Source of the DNA: a bacterium
Lineage (GTDB): Bacteria > Sumerlaeota > Sumerlaeia > MVZB01
Length of the DNA: 10,846 bases
Direction: 5' to 3'
Assembly: GCA_023480605.1 (NCBI GenBank)
Contig: JAMCWS010000302.1
Location: 1 to 10,846 of the forward strand
Part shown: positions 1-5,312 of the stretch, piece by piece
Layout of the letters: every line of letters begins with the position of its first letter
How positions within the stretch are numbered: position 1 is the first letter of the stretch
Translations under genes and position numbers: made by a program
The notes under the pieces: generated by a model
What the model saw: the letters and a program-made list of their open reading frames with translations, nothing else
Told to the model about the DNA's origin: nothing
Databases searched by the model: none

Positions 1-1
1 C

Positions 2-169
2 ACGAGCAACGAGATCCTCAGCTCGCGCCTCCTGACCGAGCACAACCTGACCTTCTTCTGGCGCCTGATGGAACGAATTCGCGAGGCCATCCGCGCCGCG
101 ACGCTGCCGGCCCTGCGCGCCGAACTGGCCGTACACTATGCGCCACCGACTGACAACGTCGATGAGTGA
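2..169 (+). CDS. tgt: Queuine tRNA-ribosyltransferase, C-terminal fragment (5' part outside window)
   Basis: Only the last 55 residues are present, read in frame from base 2 to the TGA at 167-169. The visible text begins TSNEILSSRLLTEHN and runs on through a helical stretch with WRLMERIREAIRA. This matches the end of bacterial tRNA-guanine transglycosylase, which exchanges guanine-34 for preQ1 in the anticodon of queuosine-type tRNAs. In that family the His of the LLTxHN motif is the last ligand of the structural zinc site; it is present here, while the three Cys ligands would lie to the left of the window. The tail after the final helix is short and hydrophilic (APPTDNVDE), as expected for an intact C-terminus. 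The usual yajC/secD neighbours are not on this side. The assignment rests on the motif and the helix pattern only. Confidence 0.85.
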   Translation, partial: TSNEILSSRLLTEHNLTFFWRLMERIREAIRAATLPALRAELAVHYAPPTDNVDE

Positions 170-492
170 GTCCATCAATAGGAGACAAGGGGACAGAAGG
201 AGACAGGGAGACGGCGAAAGGGAGGATTGTATGGGGATAGGGAACTCACATGGAGATGGGGAGATGGGAGTCCGGTGGCTTTTGCGTTCCCTTCCGAGTG
301 GGGTTCAACTATTATGAAGAACTCGTGCTCGGGCTCGCAATCGTAATCGAAATTCCTCATCAATCGTGCAGAGTTGCCGCATTATGATGACACAAAACCG
401 CGCTGGCACTCGAGGCTGGTTTCCGCGCCTTGGTCTTGTCCCCATGTCTCCATCTGTCGCCTTGTCTCCCTTGATTTACAAAAGGCATCGCC
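170..492. repeat. Intergenic repeat element 1: imperfect long inverted repeat enclosing a hexamer run
   Basis: This gene-free stretch between tgt and the methyltransferase is not random spacer. The left arm at 181-212 is purine-rich and built on GGAGACA/GGGGACA units. It pairs with the pyrimidine-rich right arm at 438-469: by my base-by-base comparison 28 of 32 positions are complementary. Outside the arms an ATCAA/TTGAT pair extends the match after a one-base gap. Purine-rich GGAGATGG units continue inward to about 272. The interior holds a six-base periodic run at 322-350, which on the minus strand reads as GATTAC/GATTGC followed by GAGCCC/GAGCAC units. The right arm ends about 23 bases before the methyltransferase ATG, so it could affect that gene's leader. 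A related element lies at 3195-3376. I see no transposase. It could be a non-autonomous mobile or REP-like intergenic unit. Confidence 0.7.
322..350 (-). repeat. Six-base periodic run (GATTAC/GAGCAC type), locus 1
   Basis: On the minus strand this stretch is a chain of near-identical six-base units that shift from GATTAC-like to GAGCAC-like. Because the period equals two codons, any frame through it gives an alternating dipeptide pattern. That accounts for the small minus-strand open frame over it (FDYDCEPEHE), which I do not regard as a gene. Similar runs occur at 3354-3376 and 9943-9972. Confidence 0.65.
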
Positions 493-1326
493 ATGACTGA
501 AAACAGCGATTTCTACCGCGATATCGCGCCGATCTATGACCGGATGATCCGCTGGGAGCGGCGCCTCAAGATCGAAGAACCCTTGTTTGCCGATTTATGG
601 CGGCGCACCGGCGCGCGGCGCGTGCTCGACGCCGCCTGCGGCAGCGGCCGTCACCTCGTGATGTTCGCGCGCCAGGGGCTGGCCGCCGCCGGCGCCGACG
701 CCTCCGAAGGGATGCTGGCCCTGGCGCGCGAACAGGTGGACGCACTGCCCCCCGCCGAGCGGCCGCCATTGGTTTGCGCCACGTGGGCCGCACTGCCCGA
801 GCGCGTCCCCAGCGTGTTCGACGCCGTCCTTTGCCTGGGTAATTCGCTGCCGTACGTCACCGACGCGGCCGCGCTGCGCGCCTCGCTGGCGGGGCTGTGG
901 TCGCGCGTCGGGCCGGGCGGGTTTCTTCTTATCCAGTTCAAGAACTTCGCCCGTCTGCGGGCGCACGGCGAGCGATTTCTGCCACTCTCGGCCCACGTCG
1001 ACCCCGCCCCCGGCGCCGCCTCCGGCGCCGAGTCGGTCGCCGTGCGCCAATTCGACTGGCATGAGCGCACGGTCGACTTCAACGTCATCCTGCTGGAACG
1101 GAACCGGAACATTCCGGTCGCGCCCGACGACCCGGCGGCCGGCTGGACGATGCGCTACTGGACGACGCCGCTGGCGACTTGGACGGCGGACGAAGTCGCC
1201 GAACCGTTGGCGGTCCTCGGCGCCAAAGTCACGCTCCACGGCTCGCTCAAATTCGAGCCTTACGACGAAACGGCCGCCGAGGATGTGGTGATCCAGGCGC
1301 GGCGGGATGTTTTAAAACCTGATTGA
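493..1326 (+). CDS. Class I SAM-dependent methyltransferase
   Basis: The 277-residue protein has the layout of a soluble Rossmann-fold methyltransferase that transfers a methyl group from S-adenosylmethionine to an unidentified acceptor. Motif I, the glycine-rich SAM loop, is VLDAACGSGRH at about residues 44-54. The acidic strand-2 motif is GADAS at about 67-71. The strand-4 region LCLGNSLPYV lies at about 113-122 and is followed by the usual helix and a GPGGFLLI strand (about 140-147). The CLGNSL form of motif IV occurs in small-molecule methyltransferases of the glycine/sarcosine type, but the substrate cannot be read from the sequence. The N-terminal FYRDIAPIYDRM is a common lead-in to this fold. 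The ATG at 493 has an AGG at 483-485 with a 7-base gap, supporting this start. The GntP permease begins 57 bases downstream on the same strand, so the two may share a transcript. The right arm of repeat element 1 lies just upstream. Confidence 0.88.
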   Translation: MTENSDFYRDIAPIYDRMIRWERRLKIEEPLFADLWRRTGARRVLDAACGSGRHLVMFARQGLAAAGADASEGMLALAREQVDALPPAERPPLVCATWAALPERVPSVFDAVLCLGNSLPYVTDAAALRASLAGLWSRVGPGGFLLIQFKNFARLRAHGERFLPLSAHVDPAPGAASGAESVAVRQFDWHERTVDFNVILLERNRNIPVAPDDPAAGWTMRYWTTPLATWTADEVAEPLAVLGAKVTLHGSLKFEPYDETAAEDVVIQARRDVLKPD

Positions 1327-1383
1327 CAAACCGGGAACCGCACGATTTGATCGACGCCAATTCAACGCGAGGGTTGACTCACC

Positions 1384-2787
1384 ATGGCGCACGGTCCGGT
1401 TCTGATTCTGATCCTCGTCCTGGGGATCATTTTTATTGTCGTTGCCACGGCGCGATTCAAATTGCATCCGTTTCTGGCGCTGCTAGTGGCGTCGTATGGC
1501 ATCGGCTTCGCGGCCGGCCTGCCACCCCTCAAAATCGGCGAGACGATCACCGGCGGTTTCGGCGGAATCCTCACTTCCATCGGGATTGTCATCATCCTGG
1601 GGACGATCATCGGCGTCGTGCTCGAAAAATCCGGCGCGGCCGTCACCATGGCCGATTCGGTCCTGAAAGTGGTCGGCGAGCGTCGGCCCGGAATCGCCAT
1701 GAGCATCATCGGCTACATCGTCTCGATCCCCGTTTTCTGCGACTCCGGTTTCGTGATCCTCTCGGCGCTGCGCAAGTCGCTGACGCGGCGCGCGGGGGTT
1801 TCGGGGGTCATGATGTCGGTGGCGCTGGCTACGGGCCTCTACGCCACCCACACGCTGGTGCCCCCGACTCCCGGCCCGATCGCCGCCGCCGGCAACCTGG
1901 GGCTGAGCGACAATCTCGGTCTGGTCATCCTCGTGGGCGCAATCATCGCAATTCCGGCGGCGATCGCCGGATACGTCTGGGCGATTATCGCCGGACGGCG
2001 CTACCGCTGCGGCGACGACGCGGCCGCGGCCGCCGATTGCGCCGCCACCGAGGGCGAAGTCGATGCCGCCGCCGCCGCTGAGTCCTACGAGGAGCTGAAG
2101 GCCCGTTACGGCAGGCTCCCCCGCGCCCGGACCGCGTTTGCGCCCATCATCCTGCCGATCGTCCTCATCGGCCTGGGCTCCCTGGCGGCCTTTCCCACGC
2201 ATCCGCTCGGTCAGGGGTGGTTCTTCCAGGCCGCCTCGTTCACGGGCGTTCCGGTCAACGCCCTCTTCATCGGCTTTCTGGCCTCGCTCGTTCTGTTTCC
2301 GAAATTCGACGAGGAGACGCTATCGGGGTGGGTGGGCCAGGGGCTCAAGGACGCCGCGGTCATCATCATGATTACCGGGGCCGGCGGCTCGCTGGGGGCG
2401 GTGCTCAAGGCCACGCCGATCGGCGCCTACCTGGGCCAGACCCTGGCGCAGTATCACGCCGGCATCTTCCTGCCCTTCATCATCGCCGCCGCCCTGAAGA
2501 CCGCGCAGGGATCCTCCACCGTGTCGCTGGTGACCACCTCGGCGCTGGTGATGCCGCTCCTGCCCGACCTGGGCCTGGCCTCCGTGATGGGGCGGGTGCT
2601 TACCGTCATGGCCATCGCGGCCGGCTCGATGACCGTCTCCCACGCCAACGACAGTTACTTCTGGGTGGTGGCGGAGTTCAGCGGCATGGACGTCGCCACC
2701 GCCTACCGGTCGCAGACGGTCGCAACGTTGATCCAGGGCATTACGACAATCATCATCGTGGCGATACTGACGGCGATCCTCGTATGA
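1384..2787 (+). CDS. GntP-family permease (gluconate or other sugar-acid:H+ symporter)
   Basis: This 467-residue, strongly hydrophobic protein has the length and motifs of the GntP family, whose members import gluconate, related hexonates, D-serine or glycerate with protons across the inner membrane. Conserved landmarks include a GGFGGILTSIG loop at about 57-67, SIPVFCDSGFVIL at about 114-126, HTLVPPTPGPIAAAGNLG at about 156-173, TAQGSSTVSLVTT at about 373-385 and SHANDSYFWVV at about 419-429. All are family signatures. A hydrophilic, alanine- and acid-rich cytoplasmic loop (about 208-245) separates the two halves. Many short hydrophobic segments are visible, consistent with 12 or more membrane spans. 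A GAGGG at 1369-1373 precedes the ATG by 10 bases, slightly long for a ribosome site. No sugar-acid kinase or regulator lies next to it, so the true substrate is open; gluconate is only the family default. Confidence 0.93.
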   Translation: MAHGPVLILILVLGIIFIVVATARFKLHPFLALLVASYGIGFAAGLPPLKIGETITGGFGGILTSIGIVIILGTIIGVVLEKSGAAVTMADSVLKVVGERRPGIAMSIIGYIVSIPVFCDSGFVILSALRKSLTRRAGVSGVMMSVALATGLYATHTLVPPTPGPIAAAGNLGLSDNLGLVILVGAIIAIPAAIAGYVWAIIAGRRYRCGDDAAAAADCAATEGEVDAAAAAESYEELKARYGRLPRARTAFAPIILPIVLIGLGSLAAFPTHPLGQGWFFQAASFTGVPVNALFIGFLASLVLFPKFDEETLSGWVGQGLKDAAVIIMITGAGGSLGAVLKATPIGAYLGQTLAQYHAGIFLPFIIAAALKTAQGSSTVSLVTTSALVMPLLPDLGLASVMGRVLTVMAIAAGSMTVSHANDSYFWVVAEFSGMDVATAYRSQTVATLIQGITTIIIVAILTAILV

Positions 2788-2795
2788 GATCCGCA

Positions 2796-2817
2796 CGAGG
2801 CGGGGTCGCGCGCCTCG
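2796..2817. terminator. Possible hairpin between convergent genes
   Basis: A perfect 7-base stem (CGAGGCG at 2796-2802 with CGCCTCG at 2811-2817) with an 8-base loop lies in the 35-base gap between the ends of the permease and the small membrane protein gene. The position suits a shared transcription stop, but no T-run follows directly on either strand. The call is therefore weak. Confidence 0.3.
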
Positions 2818-2822
2818 CGGCA

Positions 2823-3173
2823 TCATCGCCCGAGTATTTTAATCGTCGCCAGCGCGGCGAGGAAGCCGGCCGTCAAACGGGTGAGGATTGGCTCGATCAA
2901 GCCGGTTTTGATGCCCGTCAGGCGGTTGGCGGCGACACTCAAAATCAATGTGAGCAGGCAGGCCAACCAGGCTGCCACCAGTAGCGGTTTTAGATGGCGA
3001 TAACCGGTTAGCCAGGCCGCCAGCAAGGGGGGCAAGACCAGGATGATGGCCGCGATGCGGGCATTGTCGGCGGGGACGCGCCAGCCGACGACGACGATCA
3101 GCGCCGCTTCGATCAGCAACGAGAGCAACATGTAAACCAGGGCGAAGATAAGAGCCTTGCGCATCATGGGCAT
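2823..3173 (-). CDS. Small four-helix membrane protein of unknown function
   Basis: I do not recognise the family. The 116-residue product is almost entirely hydrophobic, with four likely membrane spans at about residues 6-30, 38-58, 62-83 and 93-114. They are separated by short polar turns (RVPADN, GYRHLK, NRLTGIKTG). The N-terminus MPMMRK is short and positive, giving a probable cytoplasmic N-terminus. The size and four-span layout resemble many small uncharacterised integral membrane proteins, but no catalytic or binding motif is visible. The start is uncertain: ATGs at residues 1, 3 and 4 are all possible and none has a clear ribosome-binding sequence. The gene converges with the permease, and repeat element 2 begins about 20 bases upstream of its start. 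The clean hydrophobic and turn pattern over the whole length makes it likely that this is a real gene. Confidence 0.65.
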   Translation of the reverse strand: MPMMRKALIFALVYMLLSLLIEAALIVVVGWRVPADNARIAAIILVLPPLLAAWLTGYRHLKPLLVAAWLACLLTLILSVAANRLTGIKTGLIEPILTRLTAGFLAALATIKILGR

Positions 3174-3194
3174 GTGATCCGAAGGGGTCCACTA

Positions 3195-3376
3195 GAGGAG
3201 ACATGGGGACAGATGGGGACGGGGAGAAGAGAATCCCCGACCTCCAAATATCATCCTCACTCTCCACGAAAATAAGTCCAAATCTATATGTTTCCCTTGT
3301 CCCCTTTCGTCCCCCCTCGTCTCCATGTCCCCTTTGGTTTTTTTTATATGATTTCGAGCACGAGCGAGAGCGCGAG
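3195..3376. repeat. Intergenic repeat element 2: diverged inverted repeat plus hexamer run
   Basis: The gap between the small membrane protein gene and pit contains a second version of element 1. The purine-rich left arm at about 3197-3228 is built of GGAGACATGG and GGGGACAGATGG units. The pyrimidine-rich right arm at about 3295-3333 is its imperfect inverse, with weaker pairing than in element 1. The left arm also resembles the arms of element 1 directly (shared GGAGACA, GACAGATGG and GGGGAC words). Here the six-base run (3354-3376, GAGCAC/GAGCGA-like) lies just outside the right arm after a T-tract, not inside the repeat as in element 1. No open frame of note is present. The 3377-3420 remainder shows nothing I can name. 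Confidence 0.65.
3354..3376 (+). repeat. Six-base periodic run (GAGCAC type), locus 2
   Basis: A short chain of CGAGCA, CGAGCG and AGAGCG units follows a run of eight or more T residues and TATATGATT. It has the same flavour and orientation relative to the GGAGACA arms as the run inside element 1, but it is shorter and more degraded. Confidence 0.5.
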
Positions 3377-3420
3377 GAATACGGGTGGGTGAACACGATT
3401 GCAGTCGGCGTAGCGCATTC

Positions 3421-4455
3421 TTAAAAACTCGGATGGAAAAGCTGGATCGCCCAGAAGCACAGGGCCGCGATCAGGGCCGAGAAGGGGATGGTCACGACCC
3501 ACGCCCAGACGATCCGCTGGGCCACGCCCCACTTGATGCCCGAGAGCTTGGTGGTCGCGCCCACGCCGATGATGGCCCCGGTAATGGTGTGGGTCGTCGA
3601 GACGGGGATTTTCATGTAGGTAGCCACGAAGAGCGTGAACGCCCCGGCCGTCTCGGCACAGAAGCCGCCGACGGGCCGGAGCTTGGTGATTTTCATCCCC
3701 ATCGTCTTGACGATCCGCCAGCCGCCCAGGGCCGTGCCGATGGCCATGGCCGCGTGGCAGGCCAGGATAATCCACGCCGTGTGCCAGTCTTTCAACGACA
3801 ACTCGGTGCCTGGTTTGAAAATGCCGGCTGCGACAAACAACGCGGCAATGATGCCCATTGTTTTCTGGGCGTCGTTGCCGCCGTGACCGAGCGAATAAAG
3901 CGCCGCCGACACCAATTGGAGCTTGCGGAAGATCCGGTCCACAGTCGTCGGGCGATAGCGGCGGAAGAGCCAGAATACCCCCAGCATGATGAAAAAACCG
4001 CAGATCAGGCCGATGATCGGCGCCGTGGGGATGAATTCCACCGTCAACCACACTGATTTCCAGTGGACCACGTCACGGCCGCCATGCGCGATGCCGGCGC
4101 CGACCACGCCCCCGATCAGGGCATGGGACGAACTTGTTGGAAGCCCCCACCACCAAGTCAGCAGGTCCCAGATAATGGCCCCCAGCAGGCCGGTCAGAAC
4201 CACGTAAATATAGGCCCGGTCCGCCGGATTGATAATAACGATTTTGGCGATCGTGTCGGCCACGCCGGCCTTGAAAAAAAACATCGCGATGAAATTAAAA
4301 AAGGCGGCCCAGAACACGGCAATGCGCGGCGAGAGCACGCGCGTCGAGACGACGGTGGCGATCGAGTTGGCCGAGTCATGGAAGCCGTTGATCATGTCGA
4401 AGATCAGGGCCACGGCGACCGTGCCGATGACGATGGCGAGCAGCAGGGGGCTCAT
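3421..4455 (-). CDS. pit: PiT-family inorganic phosphate transporter
   Basis: The 344-residue integral membrane protein is a low-affinity inorganic phosphate importer of the PiT type (metal-phosphate:H+ or Na+ symport in the inner membrane). Both halves of the internal duplication show the family signature: NGFHDSANSIAT at about 23-34 and GHGGNDAQKTMGI at about 190-202. Each half also has its second motif, LPTSSSHALIGG at about 105-116 and VSTTHTITGAIIG at about 285-297. About ten hydrophobic spans are visible, and a charged cytoplasmic loop (RRYRPTTVDRIFRKLQ, about 165-180) divides the halves. The length is at the short end of the family, typical of the compact bacterial form that lacks the large central loop. 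The start codon lies 3 bases after the DUF47 stop, and its ribosome site would fall within the end of that gene, so the two are almost certainly co-transcribed and translationally coupled. Confidence 0.95.
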   Translation of the reverse strand: MSPLLLAIVIGTVAVALIFDMINGFHDSANSIATVVSTRVLSPRIAVFWAAFFNFIAMFFFKAGVADTIAKIVIINPADRAYIYVVLTGLLGAIIWDLLTWWWGLPTSSSHALIGGVVGAGIAHGGRDVVHWKSVWLTVEFIPTAPIIGLICGFFIMLGVFWLFRRYRPTTVDRIFRKLQLVSAALYSLGHGGNDAQKTMGIIAALFVAAGIFKPGTELSLKDWHTAWIILACHAAMAIGTALGGWRIVKTMGMKITKLRPVGGFCAETAGAFTLFVATYMKIPVSTTHTITGAIIGVGATTKLSGIKWGVAQRIVWAWVVTIPFSALIAALCFWAIQLFHPSF

Positions 4456-4458
4456 GAC

Positions 4459-5085
4459 TCAGGAAGCCTCGATCACAACGCCGGAGATGATGTTGGCCAC
4501 CTGTTCGCAGCGGTCGGTCGCCTTCTCGAGTCGCTCGTAAATCTCTTTCCACTTGATGACCAGGACGGCATCCTTCTCTTCTTTGAAGAGGCGCACCAGC
4601 GCCGAGCGCAGAATGGCGTCCCCCTCGTTTTCGAGCTGGTAGATGGCGATGCAGTTCTCCTTGACTTTTTCGGGGTGCTTCATGTTGCGCAGGTTGTGAA
4701 CGGCCTGCTCGATCTCGCGGCTGGCCTTGACGAGCACCTCGGCCAGGGAACGCGACTCGGACCGCATCTGGGTGATCTCGTAAAGGACGATGCGCGAGGT
4801 GGCCGCGTCGACCGAATCGATGATATCGTCCATGCGCTTGATCAGGCTGTGAATGTCGGTCCGGTCAATCGGGGTGATGAAGGTCTTGTGCAGCGCCTCG
4901 ATGCACTCGTGGGTCACGTCGTCGGCCTGATGCTCGAGTTCCTTGATGCGGGCGACGCGACCCGCGATGTTCTGGCTGTCGGTGGCCAGGGACAGCAGTT
5001 CGTTGCACGCTTCGATGGTCAGCGCGGCGATCTTCTCGAAAAAGTCAAAAAAGCCCATCTCTTTGGGGAGGAATCGTCCTAACAT
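4459..5085 (-). CDS. DUF47-family (PhoU-like) protein, partner of Pit
   Basis: This 208-residue, mostly helical cytoplasmic protein belongs to the DUF47/PhoU-like group, whose genes usually sit directly before a pit gene and whose products are thought to regulate phosphate uptake through it. Visible family features are the opening MGFFDFFEKIAALTIEACN, an acidic metal-type segment ELEHQADDVTHE, the DRTDIHSLIKRMDDIIDSVD stretch in the middle and the C-terminal KWKEIYERLEKATDRCEQVAN. The acidic clusters resemble those that hold multinuclear iron in PhoU. The frame stays open to an ATG at 5154, but I prefer the ATG at 5083-5085. It has an AGGTG ribosome site (plus-strand 5091-5095) 5 bases away, gives the usual family length, and leaves the extra 23 residues, which do not look like the family. 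The leader contains competing stem-loops and a candidate promoter. Confidence 0.9.
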   Translation of the reverse strand: MLGRFLPKEMGFFDFFEKIAALTIEACNELLSLATDSQNIAGRVARIKELEHQADDVTHECIEALHKTFITPIDRTDIHSLIKRMDDIIDSVDAATSRIVLYEITQMRSESRSLAEVLVKASREIEQAVHNLRNMKHPEKVKENCIAIYQLENEGDAILRSALVRLFKEEKDAVLVIKWKEIYERLEKATDRCEQVANIISGVVIEAS

Positions 5086-5094
5086 GGAAGCACC

Positions 5095-5134
5095 TGTGTC
5101 GCAATGGGTCGCCAAGACACAAACCATTGTGTCT
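5095..5134 (-). promoter_or_regulatory. Leader of the DUF47-pit operon with mutually exclusive stems over the ribosome site
   Basis: In the minus-strand transcript, AGACACA (5134-5128) can pair perfectly with UGUGUCU (5121-5115) around a 6-base loop. The same UGUGUC (5121-5116) can instead pair with GACACA (5100-5095), which runs into the AGGUG ribosome site of the DUF47 gene. A further pair, CAAUGG (5129-5124) with CCAUUG (5107-5102), is also possible and conflicts with the first hairpin. The arrangement resembles a two-state translational switch. It could equally be a protein-binding dyad. Function is inferred only. Confidence 0.4.
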
Positions 5135-5152
5135 AATGGACATAGCCGCGCC

Positions 5153-5181
5153 ACTTAACCAGACCCTAACAAAACAGTCAA
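5153..5181 (-). promoter_or_regulatory. Candidate sigma70-type promoter for the DUF47-pit operon
   Basis: On the minus strand TTGACT (5181-5176) is followed after 17 bases by TTAAGT (5158-5153). The -35 is good and the -10 poor (3 of 6). It would start transcription at about 5146, just before the competing stems and just after the terminator-like hairpin of the upstream glycosyltransferase gene. I found no tandem Pho-box repeat. Confidence 0.35.
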
Positions 5182-5185
5182 GTGT

Positions 5186-5208
5186 AAAAGTCCCCTCGTT
5201 CGAGGGAC
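5186..5208 (-). terminator. Terminator-like hairpin downstream of the glycosyltransferase gene
   Basis: On the minus strand a GC-rich stem (GUCCCUCG against CGAGGGGAC, one bulged base, very small loop) is followed directly by UUUU (5189-5186). It lies about 90 bases past the glycosyltransferase stop and just before the candidate DUF47 promoter, which is where a transcription stop would be expected. Confidence 0.45.
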
Positions 5209-5274
5209 CGGCCGACAGGTTTTTGATTTTGGCGGACTTAAGCGGAAAAGTTTTTTCGCCTCCGTTTGTCGGCG

Positions 5275-5312
5275 GCGCCCTCGCCCCGCTCACCCGCTCA
5301 ACGCGAGGGCGC
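5275..5312. repeat. Perfect 10-base inverted repeat around the glycosyltransferase stop codon
   Basis: GCGCCCTCGC at 5275-5284 is the exact inverse of GCGAGGGCGC at 5303-5312. The 18-base loop contains the glycosyltransferase stop codon (5298-5300). No T-run follows on the minus strand, so it is not a standard terminator. It may be a 3'-end stabilising hairpin. Confidence 0.5.

Noticed and set aside
175..363. Small minus-strand frame containing FDYDCEPEHE
   Set aside because: The pattern results from a six-base periodic run and the purine-rich arm; no ribosome site.
181..470. Possible CRISPR array
   Set aside because: The GGAGACA units are short, irregularly spaced and inverted, with no repeat-spacer alternation and no cas genes.
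4063..5082. Long plus-strand open frame opposite pit and DUF47
   Set aside because: Its composition (Asp, Gly, His and Arg-rich, no domain) is typical of the antisense shadow of GC-rich genes. The minus-strand genes have clear family motifs.
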